A stretch of 64,000 bases of DNA from Anaerobacillus alkaliphilus (GTDB lineage: Bacteria > Bacillota > Bacilli > Bacillales > Anaerobacillaceae), in the NCBI RefSeq assembly GCF_004116265.1, contig NZ_QOUX01000027.1, forward strand, positions 1 to 64,000. Reading direction: 5' to 3'. Position 1 is the first letter of the stretch; every line of letters begins with the position of its first letter. Below are positions 24,692-34,422 of this stretch, piece after piece. A program made the position numbers and the translations under genes. Below the pieces are notes generated by a model that saw only the letters and a program-made list of their open reading frames with translations, ran no database searches and was not told the origin of the DNA.

Positions 24692-24901
24692 TTTAAGACC
24701 CCCTTCCAAACTGATCGAATAAATAGTTTACCTTATTCCATTGTAAATGTCTCCTACTTTTTTGGAACTATTTGTTAAAAATAATAATGGAACTATACTA
24801 AGAAAACAGAGATAGAGTTTACTAAAAACAAAACGAACTACTTTACTAGTAAAACATTCTCGAAAAGGATAAAATGAACATGAAAAAGGGGTGACTATCA
24901 C

Positions 24902-25885
24902 ATGGAAAATAATGTAATACATATTGGTATTATTGGTTTAGGGGCGATCGGTGAACGTCTGATGAATTTATTTCAAACTAGAGAGGATATCGTCGTATCA
25001 GCTATTTGTGATACTTCTAAAGCACGCTTACAAGAAGTCGCTGAAACGTTCACTATTACAAACAAATTTACAAATTATCAGGATTTACTGGATCGAACAG
25101 AAATAGATGCAGTTTATGTAGCAGTGCCCCCGAAGTTTCATGAAGCAATCGTTTTAGCTGCAATCAGCGCAGGTAAGCACATTTTATGTGAGAAACCTTT
25201 AGCTAACTCCGTAGAAGAAGCAGAACGAATGGTAGATGCAATTACAAAAACAAATCTTGTTCATGCGATGCATTTCCCATTAAATTATCAAGCAAGTCTA
25301 CAACAGTTTGAGCAACTATTCAAAGACGGTTACATTGGAGAGCTACGCAGAATAAATTTAAAGATGCATTTCTCACACTGGCCGCGACTCTGGCAACAAA
25401 GTGATTGGGTAGCCGGACGTGAACAAGGTGGTTACGTTCTAGAAGTAGGCGTTCATTGGATCCAAGCGATACAACGTATTTTTGGAAAGATTACGGAAGT
25501 ACGCTCTCAATTACATTTTCCTGAAGATCCTTCTCTTTGTGAAAATGCAATCATTGCGGAAATGAAGTTGGAAAATGGTACATCCGTTTTAATTGACGGT
25601 CTAAGCAATATCGGTGGCGAAGAACAGCTAGAATTTGCAGCCTACGGTACCGACGGAACCATTATGCTACGAAACTGGAGACAACTTTTAGCTGCTAAAA
25701 GTGGTGAAGCCTTACAAGAGTTAGAGATCTCTTTCGGAAATGGCAACAATTTAATTTCAGAGTTTGTCAAAGCCATCCACGGAGAAAAGGCAGAGCTTTA
25801 TGACTTCCAAAACGGATACGATGCTCAAGTCGTATTAGAAGCCTTGCGCCACCCTATCAATAATGACTGGCAGAAATTAAACTAG
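24902..25885 (+). CDS. Gfo/Idh/MocA family oxidoreductase
   Basis: NAD(P)-dependent dehydrogenase, 327 aa. The Rossmann GLGAIGERL (about 12-20) and the family EKP motif (CEKPLANS, about 99) with the catalytic lysine are clear. The C-terminal alpha/beta domain contains GGYVLEVGVHWIQAIQRIFG, corresponding to the GGxLxDxGxH signature with D replaced by V. Substrates in the family are sugars, inositols or cyclic imines; not predictable here. The start ATG has AAGGGGTGA upstream. Followed by a terminator; convergent with the HAD gene. Confidence 0.87.
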   Translation: MENNVIHIGIIGLGAIGERLMNLFQTREDIVVSAICDTSKARLQEVAETFTITNKFTNYQDLLDRTEIDAVYVAVPPKFHEAIVLAAISAGKHILCEKPLANSVEEAERMVDAITKTNLVHAMHFPLNYQASLQQFEQLFKDGYIGELRRINLKMHFSHWPRLWQQSDWVAGREQGGYVLEVGVHWIQAIQRIFGKITEVRSQLHFPEDPSLCENAIIAEMKLENGTSVLIDGLSNIGGEEQLEFAAYGTDGTIMLRNWRQLLAAKSGEALQELEISFGNGNNLISEFVKAIHGEKAELYDFQNGYDAQVVLEALRHPINNDWQKLN

Positions 25886-25887
25886 GT

Positions 25888-25920
25888 AAAAAGCTTGGAA
25901 CCCCGTGTTCCAAGCTTTTT
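25888..25920. terminator. Bidirectional terminator
   Basis: AAAAAGCTTGGAAC and GTTCCAAGCTTTTT form a 13-14-bp stem between the convergent oxidoreductase and HAD genes. Confidence 0.92.
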
Positions 25921-25925
25921 ACTTC

Positions 25926-26693
25926 TTACTTTAATAAACCTACTAAATGTAAACCATGTAAGATCCCATCTTCAGCCACATGCTTTGTCACATGTTTAGA
26001 CACTCGTTTGGCTTCTTCATGGGCGTTACCCATCGCTACGCTATTACCAACAAATGAGAGCATCTCAACATCGTTTAGGCCATCACCAAAAGCATACACT
26101 TGGTCTGGTAGAACATTAAAATGCTGTAGCATCTTTGCGATTCCTATAGCTTTCGACCCACCTACCGGTAAAATATCCGTCGATACTGGGTGCCAACGCA
26201 CAAAGGTAAAGCTATCCTGATAAGTAACAATATAGTCATGTTCAACATCGTCCTTACAAAAAAGGAGTGACTGATATATCTCCCTATCCTCACAGTAACT
26301 GATGTCATGCTTTGGATGAGCAAATTTCAAAGTTCCGATACTTTCCTCAATATAAGGATCAAACTCAATACTCGCTCTCATATCTTCATGATCCATAAAT
26401 ACAAGCCCATGCTGTTTAGCTTCTGCAAATTCAACTAACGATTTAAGCGTTTCTTTATGAAGCGGATTTTTATAGATGACTTCACCATTAGCCACCACAT
26501 ATTGACCATTAAATGACACATATGTATCAATCTTTAACTCTTCACGTAGATCTTTAAACATAAATGGTGCACGTCCAGTCGCAATAGCCACTTGATGACC
26601 TTTTTCCTTTAATTCTTTTATCGCTAATTTCGTTGTTTTCGGTAATTCTTTTTCTTCTGTTAATAACGTTCCATCTATATCAAAAAATATCAT
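25926..26693 (-). CDS. Cof-type HAD-IIB phosphatase
   Basis: Sugar-phosphate phosphatase of the HAD superfamily, 255 aa. Motif I FFDIDGTLLT at the N-terminus (nucleophile Asp), motif II IATGRAPF, motif III Lys in GGSKAIGIAK, motif IV FGDGLNDVEML. The IIB cap occupies about residues 85-185. Probable role is dephosphorylation of sugar phosphates or FMN-like compounds (general for the family). ATG at 26693 was chosen since GAGGAGA is 9 nt upstream; ATGs further upstream are inside or before that site. Confidence 0.88.
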   Translation of the reverse strand: MIFFDIDGTLLTEEKELPKTTKLAIKELKEKGHQVAIATGRAPFMFKDLREELKIDTYVSFNGQYVVANGEVIYKNPLHKETLKSLVEFAEAKQHGLVFMDHEDMRASIEFDPYIEESIGTLKFAHPKHDISYCEDREIYQSLLFCKDDVEHDYIVTYQDSFTFVRWHPVSTDILPVGGSKAIGIAKMLQHFNVLPDQVYAFGDGLNDVEMLSFVGNSVAMGNAHEEAKRVSKHVTKHVAEDGILHGLHLVGLLK

Positions 26694-26842
26694 TGTGTAC
26701 ATTCTCCTCGTTATTTTAATTCTCTTTAAAATAGGTCCAAAAAGCATTAGTCTATTTTACTTCTATCTATAAAATAAATCCAATCATAAAATTTTTAGTT
26801 TATGGAAAAAATAGGGGGGTATTTCATGAATTGGAGGAATAA

Positions 26843-28372
26843 ATGATGACAACTAATCAATGGCCACAGTTTCCCGAACCATATTGGCGAAAGAATATGC
26901 AATTCCCATCTTTTCCAAGTCTAGAGGAGGATATCACAACTGACGTTACAATTGTAGGTGGTGGCATTAGTGGAATTACTGCAGGGTATCTACTTTCTCT
27001 CAGTGGTGTTAAGGTTACCATTATCGAAGCTGGTAGCATTTTAAACGGTACAACTGGGCATACGACCGCCAAAGTTACAGCCCAGCACGGAATTATTTAT
27101 GATGAGTTTATTAACCATTTTGGTGAGGAAAAGGCGAAGTTGTATTATAGCGCATCAGATAGCGCCCGTGCTTTCGTTAAAGAAACGGTTCAGGAACTAA
27201 ATATTGACTGTGATTTTGAGGAACATGATGCTTACATATACACAAATTCAGAAAAAGAATTATCTAAATTAGAAAAAGAAGCAAAGGCTTATGAAAAGCT
27301 TGGAATTCCAGGTAACTTGGTAGATTCAATGCCATTAACCAAATTACCAATGATCAAAGCCTTAGTTATGAAAGGGCAAGCACAATTTCACCCTTTAAAG
27401 TATTTGTTACCACTTACTGAAAGTATTGCCAAACATGGTGGTCAAATTTATGAAAATACGACAGCTGTAAAAATTGAAGAAGGTAACAAACCGAGAGTCC
27501 TTACTAGAAATGGGAAAACAATTACTAGTAATCAGGTGATTTGTTGTTCACATTACCCATTTCATGATACTGCGGGCTTTTACTTTGCTAGAATGTACCA
27601 AGAAAAATCTTATATTGTTGCAGTAAAAAGTGACGAGCCCTATCCAGGTGGTATGTACATAAGTGCAGAAACACCTACTCGATCTATTAGAACGACTCCG
27701 GTTGGGAATGATAATCTCTTATTATTAAGTGGAGAAGGTCATAAGACAGGACATGATATTAATACGATGAAACACTATGAAGCATTAGCTACCTTTGGAA
27801 AAGAAGTCCTTGGCGTCACTGACATCCAGTATCGTTGGTCAGCGCAAGATATCTACACATTAGACAAAATGCCTTACATTGGTCACTATACATCAGGCTC
27901 AGATAACATTTATCTTGCTACTGGTTATCGAAAATGGGGCATGACGAATGGGACTGTAGCAGGAATGATTTTATCCGATCTCATTACAAAAGGCTCCAAT
28001 CCGTATGCTGATCTATTTAGCCCATCACGTTTTCATGCAGACCCTGATATTAAAAAATTTGTAGAACATAACGCCGACGTTGCCTATCAGCTCGTTAAAG
28101 GCAAAATTGGTATGAACTTAAAACAACCGGAAGATATTGCTGTAGGTGAAGGTGCTCATGTAAAAATTAATGGTGAGAAATGTGGTGCTTACCGTGATGA
28201 AAATGGCCAATTACATGTTGTGAATAGTACGTGTACACATATGGGCTGTGAGGTTGAATGGAATAACGGCGATAAATCATGGGATTGCCCTTGTCACGGT
28301 TCTCGTTTCTCTATTAACGGTGATGTCATTGAAGGACCAACTGAATTGCCTTTGAAAAAAATAGATTATTAA
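26843..28372 (+). CDS. FAD-dependent oxidoreductase with C-terminal Rieske domain
   Basis: 509-aa fusion. Residues 35-390 are a DadA/GlcD-type FAD domain (VTIVGGGISGITAGYLLSL dinucleotide fold; ATGYRKWGMTNG near the C-terminal FAD contact). Residues 410-509 are a Rieske 2Fe-2S domain with CTHMGC and CPCHGSRFS ligand motifs. This is the YhfW type of B. subtilis, of unknown substrate. It probably passes electrons between FAD and the Rieske cluster in the cytoplasm. GGAGG lies before the ATG. Monocistronic with a terminator. Confidence 0.9.
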   Translation: MMTTNQWPQFPEPYWRKNMQFPSFPSLEEDITTDVTIVGGGISGITAGYLLSLSGVKVTIIEAGSILNGTTGHTTAKVTAQHGIIYDEFINHFGEEKAKLYYSASDSARAFVKETVQELNIDCDFEEHDAYIYTNSEKELSKLEKEAKAYEKLGIPGNLVDSMPLTKLPMIKALVMKGQAQFHPLKYLLPLTESIAKHGGQIYENTTAVKIEEGNKPRVLTRNGKTITSNQVICCSHYPFHDTAGFYFARMYQEKSYIVAVKSDEPYPGGMYISAETPTRSIRTTPVGNDNLLLLSGEGHKTGHDINTMKHYEALATFGKEVLGVTDIQYRWSAQDIYTLDKMPYIGHYTSGSDNIYLATGYRKWGMTNGTVAGMILSDLITKGSNPYADLFSPSRFHADPDIKKFVEHNADVAYQLVKGKIGMNLKQPEDIAVGEGAHVKINGEKCGAYRDENGQLHVVNSTCTHMGCEVEWNNGDKSWDCPCHGSRFSINGDVIEGPTELPLKKIDY

Positions 28373-28430
28373 GAACCGTTAGCCCGTAATAAAGACTTTC
28401 ACTTTAACCCTCATGAAAAATCAAGGAAAA

Positions 28431-28458
28431 AAGGATGATTCAAATTCGAATCATCCTT
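28431..28458. terminator. Bidirectional terminator
   Basis: AAAGGATGATTC and GAATCATCCTTT stem with a 6-nt loop between convergent genes; T-rich on the plus side (CATCTTTTTTT) and A-rich on the other. Confidence 0.88.
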
Positions 28459-28468
28459 TCATCTTTTT

Positions 28469-29698
28469 TTAATGACTGTGACTTCCGTGGCCGTGATGCC
28501 CACCACCATGGGCTGGAACAATTTCTAACATTTCGTCAATGTATCCTTGAATTCTAAAGGAAACTAGTTCTTCGCCACCAATCAGATAGGCGTGGTTATA
28601 AGGACCTTCTGTTGGCTCATAGTCAAACGTTGGCTTTAACTCTGCTAAATAGTTATGCATATCTTCAGAGAAGTTTCCGTCTGTTAACCATACCATTGGT
28701 GCATGTTTCCCTAGATGGGCAAACGGAGCTGCTGTAATCGCTAATTCTGGGGTTTCTGTACTTACCATGACTAAGCCATGACCTGGACCGACTACCTCCC
28801 AGCCAAAATTTGTCTTTGGGTCTCTATATTTTGCAAAAGCAATCGAGACTAATTCTGGAGTTTCACCATCAATTCTTATAACATTCCCGTACTGTTCCAA
28901 TTGCTGTAAAACGTCATTTGAGATTATTTGCTCGGGTCCAACTACATAGATATTTGCCTGGCCATTTCGTTTTTGTAGCGCAGCAATTGTCGCTTCAGGA
29001 ACCTCTCTCTCACTAACATACAATATTGGCTCGTCCATGTGCGTAATCCAGCTACCTGCTGGGATTGAAAATAGTTTCGCCTTCTCTTCCATTGATCCTA
29101 TGATAACACTAGTAGGAATATTATTTGTTAACTCACTATACAATTTGTCAATTTCTGCGGCAAAAAGCGCCGGCTCATCTTCCTCAATCGTATCAACAAC
29201 ATACTGATTTAGCTTCTCAATTTCACCTTCATTTAACGTTCCTAACACCATAATTTGAGTGCCATTAACATTTCCTTTCGGCTGCAACCTCTCAATTTCG
29301 GCTACGATAACCTCTGAAATTTCACCACCCTTTGTAAATAATAGCGGACCGTCATTCGGATGATGAACCAAGTTTAAACTAGCTAACGCTAACTGCCAAT
29401 TTTCAACTGGAGCTAACATAATGGTTCCAGGTTGATTTGCCTCATGTGTAGCTGGCCATATCATCTGTGAAGTCATGATCGAAATTTCCAAGCTATTAGT
29501 GCTATTTAATCTAGTAACATTTTTCGTATTTAAGTGTAATAATCCACTTGTTATCACTTCACTAGATGAATGATGTCCCTCATGTTGATTGCCATCCTCA
29601 TGTTTTATTGCTTCTTTCCCATGGTCACCATGATCAGTACACCCCGTCACAAAGATAACTGATAGAGCTAATATAAAGAATACAAATAATTTTTTCAT
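28469..29698 (-). CDS. His-rich lipoprotein with cell-wall-binding repeat 2 domains
   Basis: 409 aa, signal peptide with lipobox VTGC (about residue 20). A His-rich segment after it (HGDHG, HEGHHSS) and a His-rich C-terminus (HGGGHHGHGSHSH) flank the core. The core has the alternating pattern of CW_binding_2 repeats (IMVLGTLNEGE, IYVVGPEQI, AYLIGGEELVS), known from clostridial and Bacillus surface proteins. It should sit on the outer face of the membrane. The His clusters suggest metal (zinc, nickel, copper) binding, which is inference. AAAGGAGG before the ATG. Monocistronic. Confidence 0.82.
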   Translation of the reverse strand: MKKLFVFFILALSVIFVTGCTDHGDHGKEAIKHEDGNQHEGHHSSSEVITSGLLHLNTKNVTRLNSTNSLEISIMTSQMIWPATHEANQPGTIMLAPVENWQLALASLNLVHHPNDGPLLFTKGGEISEVIVAEIERLQPKGNVNGTQIMVLGTLNEGEIEKLNQYVVDTIEEDEPALFAAEIDKLYSELTNNIPTSVIIGSMEEKAKLFSIPAGSWITHMDEPILYVSEREVPEATIAALQKRNGQANIYVVGPEQIISNDVLQQLEQYGNVIRIDGETPELVSIAFAKYRDPKTNFGWEVVGPGHGLVMVSTETPELAITAAPFAHLGKHAPMVWLTDGNFSEDMHNYLAELKPTFDYEPTEGPYNHAYLIGGEELVSFRIQGYIDEMLEIVPAHGGGHHGHGSHSH

Positions 29699-29887
29699 AT
29701 GTTTACCTCCTTTGTATCATCATTATAGTTTGTATTTTTGAAGAAAGTCTGAAGAAAGATAGGATTTATGAAACATAAATGTTTTTTAAATATTTTCAAA
29801 ATTGAAAAATAAATATAGAAGTTTCTGAATATTATGATATAGTAATATTATTAATTCACAAAAAAGACATTAAAGGAGGTCATTACA

Positions 29888-31246
29888 ATGAATCAATTAG
29901 ATCCAAATCGCGAACAGTGGGGGTCTCGTTTAGGCTTTATTTTAGCAGCAATGGGCTCTGCTGTAGGGTTAGGTAACATCTGGAGGTTTTCTTATGTTAC
30001 AGGTGATAATGGTGGAGCTGCATTTTTACTAGTGTATCTTCTATGTATTATTGCCATTGGTATTCCTATTATTATGGCTGAGTTTACAATTGGACGTAAA
30101 GCACAAAGTGATGCCGTTGGTTCTTTTGAAAAAATTGCGCCTGGTAAGCCTTGGATTTTAGCTGGTATTATGGGAGTTATTTCTGCATTTATTATTTTAT
30201 CTTTCTATGGTGTTATCGCAGGTTGGACAGTTAAATACTTCTTTAGCTATTTAACTGGTGGATTTAATGTACAAAACGATGGCGAATATGTTGATGTATT
30301 TGTAGGGTTTATTACTAGTCCTTGGGAACCACTCTTCTGGCAATTCCTATTTATGGCATTTACAGTTGGTATTGTTTATGCCGGAGTTAAAAAAGGAATT
30401 GAAGCCTCTAACAAAATTTTAATGCCAGCTTTAGCACTTTTAGTTATTATTCTTGCAGGCTATAGTTTAACTTTAGGTGGCGCAAGCGAGGCTTTATCAT
30501 TCTTATTCACGCCAGACTGGAGTGCACTTGCTGATCCTAAGGTTTATTTAGCGGCACTTGGGCAAGCGTTCTTCTCGTTAAGTCTTGGAATGGGTGCATT
30601 AATCACTTATGGTTCTTATTTATCTAATAAAGAGAAATTACCAGGAGCGGCTGTAAGTGTTGCTGCGTTAGACACTGGTTTCGCTTTACTTGCTGGATTA
30701 ATGATTTTCCCAGCCGTATTTGCTTTCGGTATTGAGCCTGGCGCTGGCCCTGGACTTGTGTTTATTACATTACCAGGAATTTTTGATAGTATTTCTTTCG
30801 GAACTATTTTTGGTCTACTTTTCTTCTTCTTATTAGCAGCTGCAGCTCTATCTTCAGCTGTATCATTACTAGAGGTTGCTGTTGCGTACTTCATGAGGAA
30901 GTTTAAATGGACGAGAAAAAAGACAGCTTTAATTATCGGTGGTATTATCTTCCTAATTGGTATTCCATCGTCGTTAGGTCAAGGCATCTTGTCAGATGTT
31001 AAAATCATCGGTGGCAATGATATCCTAGATAGTATGGACTTTATCGCTTCTAACATCCTACTTCCTCTTGGTGGGTTAATCATTGCTCTATTCATGGGGT
31101 GGGGTTGGAAGAAAACAGATGCGCTTAAAGACTCTGATTTTGGCGAATCTGCATTGGGGAATGCATGGATCTTCACGTTACGTTTTATTGCTCCAATTGC
31201 AATCTTCTTAATCTTCCTAGCATCAACAGGAATTCTTAAACTATAA
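29888..31246 (+). CDS. Sodium-dependent transporter (NSS/SNF family)
   Basis: 452-aa LeuT-fold protein with about eleven or twelve helices. GFILAAMGSAVGLGNIWRFSYV at residues 16-37 is the NSS helix-1 signature that binds Na+ and substrate; ALGQAFFSLSLGMGALITYGSY is helix 6. Family members couple Na+ to uptake of amino acids or similar small amines; the exact substrate is unknown. Sodium coupling would suit an alkaliphile. AAAGGAGG precedes the ATG. A terminator follows; the gene is convergent with the oxygenase gene. Confidence 0.92.
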   Translation: MNQLDPNREQWGSRLGFILAAMGSAVGLGNIWRFSYVTGDNGGAAFLLVYLLCIIAIGIPIIMAEFTIGRKAQSDAVGSFEKIAPGKPWILAGIMGVISAFIILSFYGVIAGWTVKYFFSYLTGGFNVQNDGEYVDVFVGFITSPWEPLFWQFLFMAFTVGIVYAGVKKGIEASNKILMPALALLVIILAGYSLTLGGASEALSFLFTPDWSALADPKVYLAALGQAFFSLSLGMGALITYGSYLSNKEKLPGAAVSVAALDTGFALLAGLMIFPAVFAFGIEPGAGPGLVFITLPGIFDSISFGTIFGLLFFFLLAAAALSSAVSLLEVAVAYFMRKFKWTRKKTALIIGGIIFLIGIPSSLGQGILSDVKIIGGNDILDSMDFIASNILLPLGGLIIALFMGWGWKKTDALKDSDFGESALGNAWIFTLRFIAPIAIFLIFLASTGILKL

Positions 31247-31250
31247 GGAA

Positions 31251-31279
31251 AAGCCGGTCATAATGACCGGCTTTTTTTT
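31251..31279. terminator. Terminator of the NSS transporter gene
   Basis: AAGCCGGTCA and TGACCGGCTT with a TAA loop, followed by TTTTTT. It overlaps the last codons of the convergent oxygenase gene and is A-flanked on the other side, so it may stop both. Confidence 0.93.
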
Positions 31280-32234
31280 ATTTTTTAATTAATCCTAATT
31301 CAACTAATCTTTCATATAAGAAATCACCAGCAGTAATTGCAGGATATTTTTGTGGATTTTCTTCACTAACACACGAAGGAATTGTTTCTAATAAGTAATT
31401 GCTATATGGATGAACGAAAAATGGCATAGAGAAACGTGATGTATTCTCACCTTCTGGATTGACTACACGGTGTGTCGTTGCTGGAATTACTTCGTTCGCA
31501 ATTCTTGAAAGCATATCGCCTGCATCAACAATAATTTGACCTTTTTCAGCTTTCACATCGATCCATTCACCTTCACGTGTTAATAACTGTAACCCTGAAG
31601 CTGTTGACTCAACCAATAATGTGATTAGGTTAATATCTTCATGCTCAGCAGCACGGATTGCTGTTGGATCCATCCAATCTTCTAACGCAGGATAATGTAT
31701 CGTACGAAGAACACTATTACCATCAGTAATCATGTCCGAGAAGAAGTTAGGGCGTAAATCCATGCTTAAAGCTAATGCTTCTAACATATTGCGTGCAACA
31801 CGCTCTAATTCACGGTAAAATCCAACTGCATATTTCTTTAGTTCTGGTAATTCTTCTGGCCAAACATTTGCAGCATACTCGCTAGTAAGAGGATGACCAA
31901 CTGGAAGCTCTTGTCCAACATGATAGAATTCTTTTAGATCTCCAACCGTCCTATTTTTTGCATGCTCTTTTCCAAAACCAGTGTAACCTCTTGCTCCACC
32001 TTTAACACCTTCATACTTCTTTTTGGTCTCTTCTTCTAAACCAAAAAATTGTTGCCATAACTCATAGTTTTTATCTATTAAATTAGTGTCTACTCCATGT
32101 CCTTCTAAAATAATAAAACCAGTTTCTTTAAGCCCAGATATAAACTGTTCAGCGAATTGCGCACGTTGTTCTGTTTTTCCATAAGTAAAATCCATTAAGT
32201 TTAGCGTTTTAACAGTAACTTTTGTTTGTGACAT
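31278..32234 (-). CDS. Isopenicillin N synthase-like 2OG-Fe(II) dioxygenase
   Basis: 318-aa double-stranded beta-helix oxygenase. N-terminal DIOX_N-like part (GFIILEGHGVD) and the catalytic jelly-roll with H198-x-D200 ... H255 iron ligands and R267-x-S269, which binds 2-oxoglutarate or the carboxylate of the substrate. The YTGFGKEHAKNR stretch is common in bacterial IPNS-like proteins. Actual penicillin synthesis is very unlikely with no partner genes; a catabolic or modifying role is more plausible. GGAGG precedes the ATG. A cre-like box lies 18 bp upstream. Confidence 0.87.
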   Translation of the reverse strand: MSQTKVTVKTLNLMDFTYGKTEQRAQFAEQFISGLKETGFIILEGHGVDTNLIDKNYELWQQFFGLEEETKKKYEGVKGGARGYTGFGKEHAKNRTVGDLKEFYHVGQELPVGHPLTSEYAANVWPEELPELKKYAVGFYRELERVARNMLEALALSMDLRPNFFSDMITDGNSVLRTIHYPALEDWMDPTAIRAAEHEDINLITLLVESTASGLQLLTREGEWIDVKAEKGQIIVDAGDMLSRIANEVIPATTHRVVNPEGENTSRFSMPFFVHPYSNYLLETIPSCVSEENPQKYPAITAGDFLYERLVELGLIKK

Positions 32235-32251
32235 TATTATTCCTCCATGTG

Positions 32252-32265
32252 TGTAAGCGCTTTTT
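32252..32265 (-). promoter_or_regulatory. cre-like site upstream of the oxygenase gene
   Basis: TGTAAGCGCTTTTT on the plus strand matches 13 of 14 positions of the CcpA cre consensus TGWAARCGYTWNCW. It lies just before the ribosome site of the oxygenase gene, a repressing position. Confidence 0.5.
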
Positions 32266-32341
32266 TAACCAAACAATATTATAACTATGAATATAGTGGA
32301 AAAGCAACTACTTTTTTCATAGATTGGTAACTATTATCGTA

Positions 32342-32372
32342 AAAAAATAAACCGATCAGTGTTTGATCGGTT
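32342..32372 (-). terminator. Terminator of the hydroxyacid dehydrogenase gene
   Basis: On the minus strand AACCGATCA and TGATCGGTT pair with a 5-nt loop, followed by TATTTTTTT. The stop codon at 32371 overlaps its 5' arm. Confidence 0.9.
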
Positions 32373-33354
32373 ATTGCTCTTTTAAATGGAGTACTTGCTT
32401 TAAAGATGAATTCACGAAATACTTTGGGAAAAAACCACTCAACACGTCAGCAACATTTTGAGCTGTCTTTCTCTTCAACTCTTCTTGAGCTTCTTCTGAA
32501 TACCATGCAACATGAGGATTAAGAATAACATTTTCCATTTTTAGTAATGGATTATCAATAGGAATTGGTTCTTCCTCTAATACATCCAATGCTGCACCAG
32601 CAATTGTTCCTGACTGTAAGGCCCTAATGAGCGATTTCTCATCAATAACTGGCCCTCTTGCAGTATTTATGATAAAAGTTTCGGTTTTCATTAGCGAAAA
32701 CTCCGCATCGCTTAACAACCCTTGTGTCTGTTCATTTAGTGGGGCGTGTACCGAAATAAAATCAGCATTCTTACATAACTCTTCTAATGTCACTAACTGG
32801 ACATTTAACTGGCTTGCTATTTCTTCTCGGACAAAGGGATCAAATGCGACAACCTCTATCCCAAATCCCTGTGCTTTCTTAGCTAACGCTTGAGGAATTT
32901 GTCCGAAGCCAACTAAACCTAATACTCTCCCACGTAACCGAAAAATTGGCACACCAATATTAAAATCCCATGTTCCTTTTTTAACTGAATTATTTAATGC
33001 TACAACTTTCCTAGCTGCACTCATTAAGAGTGCAAAGGCATGATCAGAAACCTCATCAATACAATAGTCCGTTACATTGCTAACAATGATCCCTTTTTCA
33101 GTTGCTGCATCAACATCAATTGTGTTTACACCGACACCATAACGGGCAATTACCTTACAATTTTTAAGATTTTCGATTACCCTACGAGTAATCGGTGCAT
33201 ATTGATTTAGAATACCATCTGCATCAGAACATGCTTCTATAACTTCTTCTTCCGTCTTACATTGAGCTGTTATCAATTCTATTCCAACTGTTTTTAACAC
33301 GTCCTGTTCAGTAGTTAGACTTTTGTATTCGTAATCTGTAATAACTACTTTCAA
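32371..33354 (-). CDS. D-isomer 2-hydroxyacid dehydrogenase (CtBP-like)
   Basis: 327-aa NAD-dependent enzyme. Catalytic Arg in NTARGPVIDE, Glu in LDVLEEEPI and His in ILNPHVAWYSEEA; the NAD fold reads GLVGFGQIPQALA, with I in place of the usual G at one turn position. The HVAWYSEEA end is typical of the CtBP-like group of 2-hydroxyacid dehydrogenases. In a sugar-acid cluster it may reduce a 2-keto acid such as 2-ketogluconate, but that is inference. The start is TTG at 33354 with AGGAGTG upstream. It is 12 bp after the AEC transporter gene, a two-gene unit. Confidence 0.86.
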   Translation of the reverse strand: MKVVITDYEYKSLTTEQDVLKTVGIELITAQCKTEEEVIEACSDADGILNQYAPITRRVIENLKNCKVIARYGVGVNTIDVDAATEKGIIVSNVTDYCIDEVSDHAFALLMSAARKVVALNNSVKKGTWDFNIGVPIFRLRGRVLGLVGFGQIPQALAKKAQGFGIEVVAFDPFVREEIASQLNVQLVTLEELCKNADFISVHAPLNEQTQGLLSDAEFSLMKTETFIINTARGPVIDEKSLIRALQSGTIAGAALDVLEEEPIPIDNPLLKMENVILNPHVAWYSEEAQEELKRKTAQNVADVLSGFFPKYFVNSSLKQVLHLKEQ

Positions 33355-33366
33355 AACATTTCACTC

Positions 33367-34263
33367 CTATCCTAGTATGGCAAGCAAGATTGTGATTGTA
33401 AAAATACTAATGATTGTCGTCACTAACGTAATCGCTGAGACTAGTTTTGGTTTTGCGTCAAACTGAACTGCATACATCACAATCGTTGCTGCAGAAGGCA
33501 TTGCTGCTGATACAATTAATACTTTTGCCAGTAGTGGATCAAACGGGAACAATAAGGTTATTAAATAAGCAATGATTGGTGAGATAATTAACCTAACAAT
33601 AACACCAAAGGTAATATGCCCCCACTCAAATTTTGTCCATTGTATGTTTGCTAACTGCATCCCGAGAATAACCATTACTGTTGGTATTGTGGCATCTGCA
33701 ATAATATCAATGGTCTGAAATAAGTTATTGGGAATTTCTAATTGCAGCCCTTTTAGCAAAAGAGCAACAATTACCGCATATGTAGCTGGCATCTCGAACA
33801 CTGATTTAATAGCAACCTTGATCGTAGTTTTTCCCCTAGCTGCATAATACACTCCAAAAAAATTCATAATAATTGCTTGTAACACTAAGAATGATACTGA
33901 ATAAGCAAAACCTATATCTCCGTAGGCAAATAAAATAATCGGAGCGCCATAATTGCCTGAATTCATAAAAGCTGTCGATAAGATTAATCCACTTTCAAGA
34001 GATTGTGGATACTTACGAATTCTTGCATAGATAATATTTATTACAATAATTGCTACTAACAAAATAGCTGAGAAAATAACCATATATAAGTACTGCATAT
34101 CTAAATCAGCAGTGTAGAAGACTCGAAAAACTAAGCATGGGGTCATGACATATATTGCGACGGTTGAAATAGCTTTAATATCTAACCGTTTCCATATTTG
34201 CACTAGGTAACCGATTAAGAATACTAATATGACAGGTAAAACTACTTGAAAAAATATCGTCAT
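33367..34263 (-). CDS. AEC family transporter (auxin efflux carrier-like)
   Basis: 298-aa membrane protein with about ten helices. Proline- and asparagine-containing broken helices (FMNSGNYGAPIILFAYG and VSAAMPSAATIVMYAVQFD) are characteristic of AEC carriers, which in bacteria carry malate, malonate or other organic anions. With a 2-hydroxyacid dehydrogenase in the same two-gene operon, a hydroxy or keto acid substrate is plausible. The ATG has only a weak GATGG ribosome site. A terminator separates it from the TRAP operon upstream. Confidence 0.86.
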   Translation of the reverse strand: MTIFFQVVLPVILVFLIGYLVQIWKRLDIKAISTVAIYVMTPCLVFRVFYTADLDMQYLYMVIFSAILLVAIIVINIIYARIRKYPQSLESGLILSTAFMNSGNYGAPIILFAYGDIGFAYSVSFLVLQAIIMNFFGVYYAARGKTTIKVAIKSVFEMPATYAVIVALLLKGLQLEIPNNLFQTIDIIADATIPTVMVILGMQLANIQWTKFEWGHITFGVIVRLIISPIIAYLITLLFPFDPLLAKVLIVSAAMPSAATIVMYAVQFDAKPKLVSAITLVTTIISIFTITILLAILG

Positions 34264-34387
34264 AGTGATCGAACCATCTCATCTTCATTTTGAATTAAGC
34301 TACAAATTACACCTTCCATACATTACCTTCCCCCTAGCGACGATAAATTCTCTCTAATTATAAATTCAAATTTAATAAAGTGGAAGA

Positions 34388-34414
34388 AAAGCGGTTGGTT
34401 TCCCGACCGCTTTT
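34388..34414 (-). terminator. Terminator after the HPr-like gene
   Basis: On the minus strand AAGCGGTCGG and CCAACCGCTT form a stem (one mismatch) with a GAAA-type loop, then TTCTT. It ends the gnd-TRAP-HPr-like unit. Confidence 0.8.
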
Positions 34415-34422
34415 CAACATAC

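Noticed and set aside
24728-24922. 64-aa minus-strand ORF upstream of the oxidoreductase
   Set aside because: It covers the oxidoreductase promoter and start region; Phe/Leu/Ser/Tyr-rich composition and no ribosome site mark it as a shadow.
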